From Siphonodentalium dalli (taxonomy: Eukaryota; Mollusca; Scaphopoda; Gadilida; Siphonodentaliidae), in assembly GCA_032622095.1 (NCBI GenBank), contig CP136069.1, forward strand, positions 156,047,043-156,111,042: a stretch of DNA of 64,000 nucleotides, given 5' to 3'. The notes under the pieces are model-generated. The model searched no databases. It was not told the origin of the DNA and saw nothing but the letters and a program-made list of their open reading frames with translations. Positions 46,862 to 59,582 of the stretch are shown here, one piece after another. The translations under genes and the position numbers were made by a program. How positions within the stretch are numbered: position 1 is the stretch's first letter; each line of letters starts with the position of its first letter.

Positions 46862-49800
46862 CTAGCCGATGAGCCCGACGTTGTCCGGGCTATTCAAAAA
46901 CCAAATTTCAAGTCGATAGCTCCACCCGTTTCCGATATCTGATCTGCGCAAGCGCGAAGCTGGCGTCGCACGGGCTCGGCGACCCGATAAAATTCGTATC
47001 CGGGGCAAGATACATTCACATACCAAATTGCAAGTCGATAGCTCCACCCGTTTCCGAGATCTGGTCTGCGCATGCGCGAAGCTGGCGTCGCACGGGCTCG
47101 GCGACCCGATAAAATTCGTAACCGGGGCAAGATACATTCACATAGCAAATTTCAAGTCGATAGGTCCGGGCTATTCAAAAACCAAATTTCAAGTCGATAG
47201 CTCCACCCGTTTCCGATATCTGATCTGCGCAAGCGCGAAGCTGGCGTCGCACGGGCTCGGCGACCCGATAAAATTCGTATCCGGGGCAAGATACATTCAC
47301 ATACCAAATTTCAAGTCGATAGCTCTACCGTTTCCGAGATCTCGTCTGCGCATGCGTGAAGCTGGCGTCGCACGGGCTCGGCGACCCGATAAAATTCGCA
47401 TTCGGGGCAAGATACATTCACATACCAAATTTCAAGTCGATAGCTCCACCCGTTTCCGAGATCTCGTATGCGCATGCGCCCCACGGGCGTCGCACGGGCT
47501 CGCCAATACGACAACGACCACCGCCTGGTCAAACTACACACACGTACCAAGTTTCGTCCCGATCGGTCGAGAATCGTAGATTTGAATTAATGACAGAGAA
47601 ACAGACAGACAGACAAACAGACAGAGGTCTTCAAAATATATATGAGACTAGCCGATGAGCTCGAGGTTGTCCGGGCTATTCAAAAACCAAATTTCAAGTC
47701 GATAGCTCTACCCAGCCCGACGTTGTCCGGGCTATTCAAAAACCAAATTTCAAGTCGATAGCTCTACCCGTTTCCAAGATCTGGTCTGCGCATGCGCGAA
47801 GCTGGCGTCGCACGGGCTCGGCGACCCGATAAAATTCGTAACCGGGGCAAGATACATTCACATAGCAAATTTCAAGTCGATAGGTCCGGGCTATTCAAAA
47901 ACCAAATTTCAAGTCGATAGCTCCACCCGTTTCCGATATCTGATCTGCGCAAGCGCGAAGCTGGCGTCGCACGGGCTCGGCGACCCGATAAAATTCGTAT
48001 CCGGGGCAAGATACATTCACATACCAAATTTCAAGTCGATAGCTCTACCCGTTTCCGAGATCTCGTCTGCGCATGCGTGAAGCTGGCGTCGCACGGGCTC
48101 GGCGACCCGATAAAATTCGCATTCGGGGCAAGATACATTCACATACCAAATTTCAAGTCGATAGCTCCACCCGTTTCCGAGATCTCGTATGCGCATGCGC
48201 CCCACGGGCGTCGCACGGGCTCGCCAATACGACAACGACCACCGCCTGGTCAAACTACACACACGTACCAAGTTTCGTCCCGATCGGTCGAGAATCGTAG
48301 ATTTGAATTAATGACAGAGAAACAGACAGACAGACAAACAGACAGAGGTCTTCAAAATATATATGAGACTAGCCGATGAGCTCGAGGTTGTCCGGGCTAT
48401 TCAAAAACCAAATTTCAAGTCGATAGCTCTACCCAGCCCGACGTTGTCCGGGCTATTCAAAAACCAAATTTCAAGTCGATAGCTCTACCCGTTTCCAAGA
48501 TCTGGTCTGCGCATGCGCGAAGCTGGCGTCGCACGGGCTCGGCGACCCGATAAAATTCGTATCCGGGGCAAGATACATTCACATACCAAATTTCAAGTCG
48601 ATAGCTCCACCCGTTTCCTAGATCTCGTCTGCGCATGCGCGAAGCGGGCGCCGCACGGGCTCGCCAATACGACAACGTCCACCGCCTGGTCAAACTACAC
48701 ACACGTACCAAGTTTCGTCCCGATCGGTAGAGAATCGTATATTTGTATAAATGACAGACAAACAGACAGACAGACAAACAGACAGAGGTCTTCAAAATAT
48801 ATATGAGACTAGCCGATGAGCCCGACGTTGTCCGGGCTATTCAAAAAAGCCCGACGTTGTCCGGGCTATTCAAAAACCAAATTTCAAGTCGATAGCTCTA
48901 CCCGTTTCAGAGATCTGGTCTGTGCATGCGCGAAGCTGGCGTCGCACGGGCTCGGCGACCCGATACAATTCGTATCCGGGGCAAGATACATTCACATAGC
49001 AAATTTCAAGTCGATAGCTCCACCCGTTTCCGAGATCTCGTCTGCGCATGCGCTGCACGGGCGTCGCACGGGCTCGCCAATACGACAACGACCACCGCCT
49101 GGTCAAACTACACACACGTACCAAGTTTCGTCCCGATCGGTGGAGAATCGTAGATTTGTATAAAGGACAGACAGACAGACAAACAGACAGACAGATTGTA
49201 TCAAAATATATAAGAGACTAGCCGATGAGCCCGACGTTGTCCGGGCTATTCAAAAACAAAATTTCAAGTCGATAGCTCTACCCGTTTCCGAGATCTGGTC
49301 TGCGCATGCGCGAAGCTGGCGTCGCACGGGCTCGGCGACCCGATAATATTCGTATCCGGGGCAAGATACATTCACATAACAAATTTCAAGTCGATAGCTC
49401 CACCCGTTTCCGAGATCTCGTCTGCGCATGCGCGAAGCTGGCGTCGCACGGGCTCGGCGACCCGATAAAATTCGTATCCGGTAAGATACATTCACATAGC
49501 AAATTTCAAGTCGATAGCTCCACCCGTTTCCGAGATCTGGTCTGCGCATGCGCGAAGCTGGCGTCGCACGGGCTCGGCGACCCGATAAAATTCGTATCCG
49601 GGGCAAGATACATTCACATACCAAATTTCAAGTCGATAGCTCCACCCGTTTCCGAGATCTCGTCTGCGCATGCGCGAAGCTGGTGTCGCACGGGCTCGGC
49701 GACCCGATAAAATTCGCATCCGGGGCAAGATACATTCACATAGCAAATTTGAAGTCGATAGCTCCACCCGTTTCCGAGATCTCGTCTGCGCATGCGCTGC

Positions 49801-50462
49801 ACGGGCGCCGCACGGGCTCGCCAATACGACAACGTTCACCGCCCGGTCAAACTACACACACGTACCAAGTTTCGTCCCGATCGGTCGAGAATCGTAGATT
49901 TGTATCAATGACAGATAAACAAACAAACAAACAAACAGAGGTCTTCAAAATATATATATGAGACTAGCCGATGAGCCCGACGTTGTCCGGGCTATTCAAA
50001 AACAAAATTTCAAGTCGATAGCTCTACCCGTTTCCGAGATCTGGTCTGCGCATGCGCGAAGCTGGCGTCGCACGGGCTCGGCGACCCGATAAAATTCGTA
50101 TCCGGGGCAAGATACATTCACATAGCAAATTTCAAGTCGATAGCTCCACCCGTTTCCGAGATCTCGTCTGCGCATGCGCGAAGCTGGTGTCGCACGGGCT
50201 CGGCGACCCGATAAAATTCGTATCAGGGGCAAGATACATTCACATAGCAAATTTCAAGTCGATAGCTCCACCCGTTTCCGAGATCTGGTCTGCGCATGCG
50301 CGAAGCGGGCGCCGCACGGGCTCGCCAATACGACAACGTTCACCGCCTGGTCAATCTACACACACGTACCAAGTTTCGTCCCGATCGGTCGAGAATCGTA
50401 GATTTGTATTAATGACAGACAGACAGACATACAGACAGACAAACATACAGACAGAGGTCTTT
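46862..50462 (-). repeat. Higher-order block 3 of the Helitron-like array
   Basis: Units of 786, 721, 440, 409, 746 and 499 bp. The 721-bp unit is an extra, chimeric one (its beginning resembles the second unit of block 2, its end the first). The block ends in a broken junction at about 50460, where AGGTCTT meets TTGTCCGGGC. Confidence 0.75.
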
Positions 50463-50892
50463 TGTCCGGGCTGTTCAAAAACCAAATTTCAAGTCGATAG
50501 CTCCACCCGTTTCCGAGATCTGGTCTGCGCATGCGCGAAACTGGTGTCGCACGGGCTCGGCGACCCGATAAGATTCGTATCCGGGGCAAGATACATTCAC
50601 ATACCAAATTTCAAGTCGATAGCTCCACCCGTTTCCGAGATCTCGTCTGCGCATGCGCGAAGCTGGTGTCGCACGGGCTCGGCGACCCGATAAAATTCGC
50701 ATCCGGGGCAAGATACATTCACATAGCAAATTTCAAGTCGATAGCTCCACCCGTTTCCGAGATCTCGTCTGCGCATGCGCGAAGCGGGCGCCGCACGGGC
50801 TCGCCAATACGACAACAACGACCGCCTGGTCAAACTACACTCACGTACCAAGTTTCGTCCCGATCGGTCAAGAATCGTAGATTTGTATTAAT

Positions 50893-50924
<32 letters not shown>

Positions 50925-52604
50925 AACAGAGGTCTTCAAAATATATATGAGACTAGCCGATGAGCCCGACGTTGTCCGGGCGACGTTGTCCGGGCTATTC
51001 AAAAACCAAATTTCAAGTCGATAGCTCCACCCGTTTCCGAGATCTGGTCTGCGCATGCGCGAAGCTGGCGTCGCACGGGCTCGGCGACCCGATAAAATTC
51101 GTATCCGGGGCAAGATACATTCAAATACCAAATTTCAAGTCGATAGCTCCAGCCGTTTCCGGGATCTCGTCTGCGCATGCGCGAAGCTGGCATCGCACGG
51201 GCTCGGAGACCCGATAAAATTCGTATCCGGGGCAAGATACATTCACATACGAAATTTCAAGTCGATAGCTCCACCCGTTTCCGAGATCTCGTATGCGCAT
51301 GCGCGAAGCTGGCGTCGCACGGGCTCGGCGACCCGATACAATTTGTACCCGGCGCAAGATACATTCACATAGCAAATTTCAAGTCGATAGCTCCACCCGT
51401 TCCCGAGATCTCGTCTGCGCATGCGCGAAGCGGGCGCCGCACGGGCTCGCCGATACGACAACGTCCACCGCCTGGTCAAACTACACACACGTACCAAGTT
51501 TCGTCCCGATCGGTCGAGAATCGTAGATTTGTATTAATGACAAACAAACAAACAAACAAACATACATACAGACAGAGGTCTTCAAAATATATATGAGACT
51601 AGCCGATGAGCCCGACGTTGTCCGGGCTATTCAAAAACCAAATTTCAAGTCGATAGCTCTACCCAGCCCGACGTTGTCCGGGCTATTCAAAAACCAAATT
51701 CCAAGTCGATAGCTCTACCCGTTTCCGAGATCCGGTCTGCGCATGCGCGAAGCTGGCGTCGCACGGGCTCGGCTACCCGAGAAAATTCGTATCCGGGGCA
51801 AGATACATTCACATACCAAATTTCAAGTCGATAGCTCCACCCGTTTCCGAGATCCCGTCTGCGCATGCGCGCGAACCTGGCGTCGCACGGGCTCGGCGAC
51901 CCGATAAAATTCGTATCCGGGGCAAGATACATTCACATACCAAATTTCAAGTCGATAGCTCCACCCGTTTCCGAGATCTCGTCTGCGCATGCGCGAAGCG
52001 GGCGCCGCACGGGCTCGCCAATACGACAACGTCCACCGCCTGGTCAAACTACACACACGTACCAAGTTTGGTCCCGATCGGTCGAGAATCGTAGATTTGT
52101 ATAAATGACAAACATACATACAGACAAACATACAAACAGACAGAGGTCTTCAAAATATATATGAGATAAGCAACAAGCCAAACTCACGAAGTGTATTTCT
52201 ACTAATATAAAGAGTACTAGTCGTTCTGAATCAAACTGCCGAGTTATTGAATTCAAAATGCGTCATGTTCCTATCGAATCCTTCCTGATATTGGATTCAA
52301 TGTATAGTGGAGTCGCTTAACCCACAATAATGGAAGAATCGTTCACTTCCGGATAGAAGCACCAAACTTCGCACATATATTGTCCACTATATCCCGGATC
52401 ATAATCCAGCTGGTTCCAGCTTTCGGTTAAGTGGAACCCGTTAAATTCAAGATGGCGTCCAACATGGCCGCCGTTTTTCAGACGGGTCACTAAATCAGTT
52501 TGATGCAAATTATAGTGAGACAGTCTTGTCATATGTATACAAATGTATGCATTTTTGTGAAGATAAGATAAAATGCCACCATTATAGGGTAAAATTGGAA
52601 CTCA

Positions 52605-53740
52605 CCGTCCAAGATGGCCGTCAATATGGCAGCTGGAAGTGGAAAAATTTGATTTTTTTCTCTAATATCTTTAAGATCAGTTTATGCTGTTTGGTACTGG
52701 TTGATAATTGTGACTTTATGTTGGATTGTTCATGTTAACTGACCATTGGAGCAATGAAATATGCCATTCATGGTGTCAGAAACCCTTCTGATCCCTCAAA
52801 AATTTGATTTTACAGAAAGCGGTATAAAATGTTACCAAAAATCACCATTGGGATTTCTAGTCATATTTCATCAAGAAATGGACAGAACTGTGAAATTTTA
52901 GTGAAAAATTCCATTTCTTATTGATATTCCAACCCATTAGTACCAAAATTGTCACTTTGGCTCAAAATGGCTGCAAAAATGGCGCCAAAAATGGCAGCCG
53001 GAAGTGAAAAATTAGATTTTTTTCTCTAATATCTTTAAGATCAGTTTATGCTGTTTGGTACTGGTTGATAATTGTGACTTTATGTTGGATTGTTCATGTT
53101 AACTGACCATTGGAGCAATGAAATATGCCATTCATGGTGTCAGAAACCCTTCTGATCCCTCAAAAGTTCGATTTTACAGAAAGCGGTATAAAATGTTACC
53201 AAAAATCACCATTGGGATTTCTAGTCATATTTCATCAAGAAATGGGCAGAACTGTGCAATTTTAGTGAAGCATTCCATTTTGTATGCATATTCCAACTCA
53301 TTAGCACAAAAATTGTCACTTTGGCTCAAAATGGCTGAAAAATGGCGGCCAAAATGGCAGTTGGGAGTGGAAAATTTGATTTGTTTTCTCTAATATCTTT
53401 AAGATCAAATTATGCTGTTTGGTACTGGTTGAGAATTTTCACTTTATGTTGTACTATTCATGTTAACTGACCATTGGAGCAATGAAATATGCCATTCATG
53501 AAGTCAGAAACCCTTCTGATCTCTCAAAAATTCGATTTTTACAGAAAGCGGTATAACATTTTCCCAAAATCACTATTGTGATTTCTAGTCATATTTCATC
53601 AAGAAATGGGCAGAACTGTGCAATTTTAGTGAAACATTCCATTTATTTAGCATATTCCAACTCATTGGTTCCATAATTGTCACTTTGGCTCAAAATGGCT
53701 GCAAAAATGGCGGCCAAAATGTGAAAAATGGTAAATATTG
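52605..53740. repeat. Three tandem 361-bp repeats in the left foldback arm
   Basis: Units start near 52610, 52970 and 53330, each with AAAATGGC(G/T)GCCAAAATGGCAG-like sequence, TCTCTAATATCTTTAAGATC and CCATTGGAGCAATGAAATAT. The right arm holds one inverted unit (about 56640-57010). Confidence 0.85.
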
Positions 53741-54229
53741 CCCATGATGCGTGTCATGCAACCACATACAAGTTGTGGTTGATGACACAGTTTGACTATT
53801 ATGTGTTATATAGATTGAATACTAACATTTCTTATGCACCCAACAAGTAAATTTTTCATATATATCCCAAACATTATTCTCTGCTGTTCCGAAAAGGTAG
53901 CAAATTGTGACCTACTGGGTTATTAAACATGTTACTTAATAAAGTGAAAACTATAGGTTCTATTATATTATTATTATGGTTGTCCCAGTACCTTATGAGG
54001 CATGACAAATTCATTTTAAAGGATGCAGTATGGAATTTTGCATAAAAAACATCTTTTGAGATTCTGGCCATGTTTCTGAAGGGAAATGGGCATGAACGCC
54101 ATGCAGAACTTCGAAACTGAGCTGAGCGGGACCAATTGATGTTGCTACTCTCACAAATTAGCGTCAATAAATTAGCATCAACAGTTATCAACATTGATCA
54201 ACTTAATACATGATGTTTGTAAAAAATGG

Positions 54230-55800
54230 TAGTCAGGGAGTGATTTTGTGGTCACAGATGATGTAAATAGGTATACATGAAATATAATCACGAATAGTGT
54301 GACTAGTTATACAAGGAGTGTCTATATGGTCATGTGTGTGGTATTTATGGTGAGATGCAGGTAAACAAGGATTGCTAATGCATGAGGTGAATAGGTATAC
54401 GTGGAGTGGCTGTATATTCACTGAAGTGGTGTATGGGTATAGCAAGAGTAGCTACATTCCATCCGTGTGTTGTTTATGTATATATAGAGTGACTTTATGT
54501 GTGGAATGTACAGGTGTACATTTGGTGGCTTCATTGTCATGGATGGGTGTATGTGTATATATGTGTTGGTTGTATGGAAATGGGTGGGGTGTATGGATAC
54601 ATAAGGAGTGGTTGTATGCTTATGGGTATAATAATTATAGGTGTACATTTAACGTTTGTTTGGTCATGATTGTTGAAATGTATAATTTTATGTATACATG
54701 CATAGATGGATGGTCATTGGCGAGCGTGTTGGTATATATGAAGTGGCATTGTGATCTTATGTGTATATGGTATGTATGTGCATCTTTGCTGTTGGTGTAT
54801 TGTCATTAGGGGAGATATATGTATACAGGGAGTCGCTGTATGATCATGGATCGGATGTATGAGTATACAGCGAATTGTCATGTGTGAGGTGTATATGCAA
54901 GTCTGGGGTATACAAATGGCCACGTGTTATTGGAGTATCCATTCAATGCTGAGGTGTATATGTATACATTGAATAACTCTATGGCCATGTGTGGGGTGTA
55001 TATCTTGAGTGGCTATATGCCATGTATGTGGCAAATAGGTATGAGGGAGATACCATATGGCCGATGGTGGGGTGGTGTAAATGGTACGGGTATGTCTTGA
55101 AGGATTGTATGGCAATTGGTGAGGTGTATACGCACAACTGGAGTGACTCTATGGTCATGAGTGGGGTGTATATGCATATATTGAGTGGCTATATGGTCAT
55201 GTGTATACAGGGAGTGACAGTATGGCCAATGGTGAGGTGATGTGCTGGGTATTGGTATGTCTTGAAAGCTGCATGGCCACTGGTAAGGTGTACATGTATA
55301 CCTGGAGTGACTTTATATGTATGGGTGGGGTGTATATGTATATATTTAGTGGCTATATGACCATTGGTGCGGCCAATATGTGTGTATGGAATAACCATAT
55401 GGCGAGTGGCTGAATTGTCATGAGTGAGGTGTATATGCAGGCCTGTGTGTATGAATGGTCGTGTGAGCGAGGTATTGGTATATATAGAACGTCTGTATGG
55501 CCATTGGCGATGCGTATATGTGTACTTGGAGTGACTCTATTGTTATGGGTGTGGTGTATATGTATAGATTGAGTGACTACATGGCCATGGGGTAATTGTA
55601 TGGCCAATGGTGAGGCTAATATGTATACATGAAGTGAATGTATGATCATGAATGGGGTGTAGAGCTATATATAGAGTGATTATATGGTCGTGGGTGAGGC
55701 GTAGAAGTATACCTGGATGGTGACTTGTGACTGTATAGTCAAGAGCGTGGTGTACGGTTATACCTAAATATGGCTGTACGGTCATGGATGATGTGTGTGT
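54230..55800. repeat. Degenerate minisatellite in the foldback centre
   Basis: Irregular units of about 50-60 bp built on GGTGTATATGTATACATGGA and GTGACTGTATGGTCATG. Frames in this stretch follow from the repeat and are not called. Confidence 0.75.
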
Positions 55801-57398
55801 AAAAAACGAGTGGCTACATGGTCATTTATGCGGTGTTTATGTATATATGGAGCGAGTGTATGGTCATGCGTTGGTTGTACATGTGTAAATTTGGGTGGGT
55901 ATCGCTTTACACAATAACTCAGGGACATGTTAATCGATAGAGAGGTAATGCCAGAGAGTTCTACATCATGATGGTGGTTTATATGCACAATGCGGGAAAC
56001 GGTTTTCCTGACATAAGTCATTTCGATGCCAATGAGCCACAATTTTATTGTCGTAGCCTCATAATAATGCCCATTTAAGTTCAGTTTCAAAGTGCTGTCC
56101 ATTTCAGTACAAAAAACATGGTCAGAATCCCAAAAGAAGTTTTTGGCAAAATTCCGTACTACATCGTTTATAATTAATTTGCCATGCCTCACAAGTAACA
56201 TGGTTAATACAAAGTGAGTCACAATTTGCTACCTTTTCGGAACATCAGAGAATAATATTCAGGATATATATGAAAAATAATTTGTTTTACCAAATTTGGT
56301 TGCCATTTTGCAAACCATCTTGAGTAATTTTGTCCAAAAACAGATAAGTGTGACCCATTTAAGACAGATCAAGACAATAAACACCTTCGATACCATTTTA
56401 CTTGAAAAAATTGTCTTAACCTGAAAGGTTAATTTTTGCCGATTTTGATGTCAAGTTTATGATAGAAAAATCCAATAATTCTGGTAATTTCAGTGTATAA
56501 AATAGTAACAATTAACCAAGGTGCATCAGAAATGGTAGTATTCAATATATATAAGACAGAATAGTCATTTTTTCATCAACCACAACTGGTATGCGGTTGC
56601 ATGAGTCGCTGGGGCAATATTTACATTTTTCCATATTCTGGCTGCCATTTTGGCAGCCATTTTGAGCCAAATTGACAATTTGGGCACAATTGAGTAGGAA
56701 TATTCATAAGAAATGGAATTTGTCACTTAGATTGCTCAGTTCTTCCCATTTCTTGACGAAATATGACTAGAATCCCAATGGTGATTTTTTGTAAATTTTT
56801 ATACCACTTTCTGTAAAATCGAATTTTTAAGGGATCGGAGTTGGCAGGGAGCCCACGAATGGCATATTTCATTGCTCCAATGTCCAGTTAACATGACCAA
56901 TACAAAATGAAGTTGCAATTCTCAAACATATCCAAAAAGCAAGAACTGATTTGAAAGATATTTGTGAAAAAACGTATTTTTTTTATTTTGGCGTCCATTA
57001 TGGCGGCCATTTTGGATTATCATAGACAAATTGAATGTGGATACAAAGGCGGACATCCATGGTATCGCTTCGACAATCTCCAATGTCTATATATCATTTA
57101 ATATAGCCATTATATTCGATACAAAATAGATACCCCTAAATCTCAAATTTTCGAAATGTCAAGGTCAATTTGAAGGTCAAGGGGTCACCAGAAACCTGGA
57201 ATCAGCTCTAACTGGTTGATGGGGACCACATACCCAACCAACCCTGAAAGTTTCATGCTTCTATCCAAAAGTGAACGATTTTTCGTTAAGCGACTCCACT
57301 AGCACATTTTTGGTCCAGGAACTGGTCTATTAACAAGAGATGTTGAGTGCACGCTGATGAACGGAGAGTGACAAGAACAATAGTAGACGACCATTTAC

Positions 57399-57881
57399 AC
57401 CCCTGGTCAAGTTGTCCTGCTAATGTGCTATGACGCGGTTGTGTCCTGCTGATTTGCTGTGCTGCTCTTAGGATAAACTGATGCTGTTAACGAAAAGTAA
57501 CGTTATATTTTATTAATTTGTCATTTTCGCGGTGTTCCGGTAATCTGAACATATACAGGAAAAGCCATTTTGCGTATCAAACATTCAAAAACATATTCAT
57601 TGCGAAAAAAATTATTACTGGAATCAAGATGTATATTCACGTCGTTTTAGAAATGCCAGCACAGGCATTATTATATTTTCAAATATATATATGTTCGTGA
57701 ATGTTCGCACTCTGGTTTATTCTCAAATCGCTCGGATTAGTTAAACACCGCGAAAATGACAACTTTAGAAGAAATAACGGTACTTTTTCGTAACGGCATC
57801 AGTTTGCCCTACCCGCATCATAGCAATTCAGCAGAACCACCAGCATCATAGCATATTAGCAGGACCACTTGACCAGGGGTG
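57399..57881. mobile_element. MITE with arms of about 165 bp
   Basis: ACCCCTGGTCAAGTTGTCCT at the left pairs with AGGACCACTTGACCAGGGGT at the right. Further in, GTCATTTTCGCGGTGTT pairs with AACACCGCGAAAATGAC. A half copy lies at 29235-29390. Confidence 0.8.
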
Positions 57882-58557
57882 ATTTAGATAAAGTCCGGCC
57901 GCCAATGCACAAATGCGTGTGTTGGCGTATACAGATTTTTCTCAGCGGATTTCGGTAGTCTATATATGTCACCTTTCTTAAGAACTACAATGTAGCTGAC
58001 AGCCTTGACGAATTTGATAGATACACGTAAAACCAAAATGGCGGTCAAAGTGGCCGTCCTAGCATGCAATCACAAGGAGGTGGTTTCTACTGGAAAACAA
58101 GCAGAACATCAGAACACAAGCAACATGATTATATATGTTCTTGGGATCTCTTCAGTGTTATTTTAGTCGAGTTTGTGATGATAGTTTCAAATAAGGCTTC
58201 CATGATGGCGGCTTGAACTTTCGAAAATCTTTGTTTTTTATTTAATTCCCAACAAAAACCAACAGAACCGGTATGTGGAATCATGTTGGCCTGAAATTGG
58301 CATTATTTGTCGAACTAATAGTTGAGTCCGACATGAATATGGCTATTAAATCGGAACCTTGGTTGATGTCTTCTTATCTAGACGAGCGAGTACCTAAACA
58401 ATACGTAAATGGGATGAAAGAAAATATTATTACCACTCATTTTGGAAGGAGTTTGGTATTATGGTAAGATAATGAAGTAAACACCATATACATGGACTGT
58501 CAAATATCTCCACGTTTCGCACTGCATGGTCTGCATCTGTCTTGTTCGTGTGCAATA
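57882..58557. other. No supported gene
   Basis: A 64-codon frame at 58273-58467 is not recognisable. The last base before the concatemer is A. Confidence 0.4.
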
Positions 58558-59072
58558 TCTCATATATATTTTGAAGACCTCTGTCTGTATGTTTGTTTGT
58601 CTGTCTGTCTGTCTGTCTGTCATTAATACAAATCTACGATTCTCGACCGATCGGGACGAAACTTGGTACGTGTGTGTAGTTTGACCAGGCGGTGAACGTT
58701 GTCTTATTGGCGAGCCCGTGCGGCGCCCGCTTCGCGCATGCGCAGACGAGATCTCGGAAACGGGTGGAGCTATCGACTTGAAATTTGCTATGTGAATGTA
58801 TCTTGCCCCGGATACGAATTTTATCGGGTCGCCGAGCCCGTGCGACACCAGCTTCGCGCATGCGCAGACGAGATCTCGGAAACGGGTGGAGCTATCGACT
58901 TGAAATTTGCTATGTGAATGTATCTTGCCCCGGATACGAATTTTATCTGGTCGCCGAGCCCGTGCGACGCCAGCTTCGCGCATGCGCAGACCAGATATCG
59001 GAAACGGGTGGAACTATCGACTTGGAAATTTGGTTTTTGAATAGCCCGGACAACGTCGGGCTCATCGGCTAG
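58558..59072 (+). mobile_element. Helitron-like family 1 element, plus strand, unit 1
   Basis: TCTCATATATATTTTGAAGA at the 5' end (preceded by A), a CTGT run, three 122-bp core repeats, hairpin AGCCCGGACAACGTCGGGCT, and CTAG at 59069-59072. Directly followed by the next 5' end. Confidence 0.85.
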
Positions 59073-59582
59073 TCTCATATATATTTTGAAGACCTCTGTT
59101 TGCCTGTCTGTATGTCTGTATGTTTGTTTGTCATTGATACAAATCTACGATTCTCGACCGATCGGGACGAAACTTGGTACGTGTATGTAGTTTAACCAGG
59201 CGGTGGACGTTGTCGTATTGGCGAGCCCGTGCGGCGCCCGCTTTGCGCATGCGCAGACGAGATCTCGGAAACGGGTGGAGCTATCGACTTGAAATTTGCT
59301 ATGTGAATGTATCTTGCCCCGGATGCGAATTTTATCGGGTCGCCGATCCCGTGCGACGCCAGCTTCGCGCATGCGCAGACGAGATATCGGAAACGGGCGG
59401 AGCTATCGACATGAAATTTGCTATGTGAATGTATCTTGCCCCGGATACGAATTGTATCGGGTCGCCGAGCCCGTGCAATGCCAGCTTCGCGCATGCGCAG
59501 ACCAGATCTCGGAAACGGGTGGAGCTATCGACTTGAAATTTGGTTTTTGAATTGCCCGGACAAAGTCGGGCTCATCGGCTAG
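59073..59582 (+). mobile_element. Helitron-like family 1 element, plus strand, unit 2
   Basis: Same architecture as unit 1. The 3' hairpin has a variant loop (GCCCGGACAAAGTCGGGC) and CTAG at 59579-59582. Fused directly to a family 2 element. Confidence 0.85.

Larger units (their letters stand above)
39968..52166 (-). mobile_element. Array of about 21 head-to-tail Helitron-like non-autonomous elements (family 1)
   Basis: Read on the minus strand, each unit starts TCTCATATATATTTTGAAGA. A CTGT-type tetranucleotide run follows, then a conserved stretch (CGACCGATCGGGACGAAACT). Next come one to four copies of a 122-bp core repeat. Each unit ends with the hairpin AGCCCGGACAACGTCGGGCT, then CATCGG and CTAG. 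The outermost flanks are A on the 5' side (complement of 52167) and T on the 3' side (complement of 39967), as expected for Helitron insertion between A and T. Plus-strand junctions (CTAG starts) lie at 39968, 40830, 41226, 42013, 42407, 42816, 43568, 44082, 44747, 45187, 45596, 46344, 46862, 47648, 48369, 48809, 49218, 49964, about 50463 (truncated), 50953 and 51599. No replicase or helicase is encoded. The many frames of 75-220 codons are by-products of the core repeat. Confidence 0.85.
52305..57301. mobile_element. Foldback element of about 5 kb
   Basis: TAGTGGAGTCGCTTAAC at the left is matched exactly, in reverse complement, at the right end. Further inside, GAATCGTTCACTT and GGATAGAAGCA pair with the right subterminal sequence. 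CCATTTCTTGATGAAATATG-type and TGTGACTCACTTTG/GTTCCGAAAAGGTAGC-type segments are also inverted between the arms (about 52305-54160 and 56050-57301). No transposase is recognisable. No convincing target-site duplication was found at the edges. Confidence 0.75.

Noticed and set aside
40356-51526. Dozens of 75-220-codon frames with REAGVARARRPDKIRIRGK-like or RRARATPASRMRRRDLGNGW-like peptides
   Set aside because: All are translations of the 122-bp core repeat and its junctions, on both strands. They shift with unit boundaries.
54372-54809. 145-codon frame that looks like a multi-Cys/Trp membrane protein
   Set aside because: Lies in the degenerate minisatellite at the centre of the foldback element, and its composition reflects GTATATG repeats.
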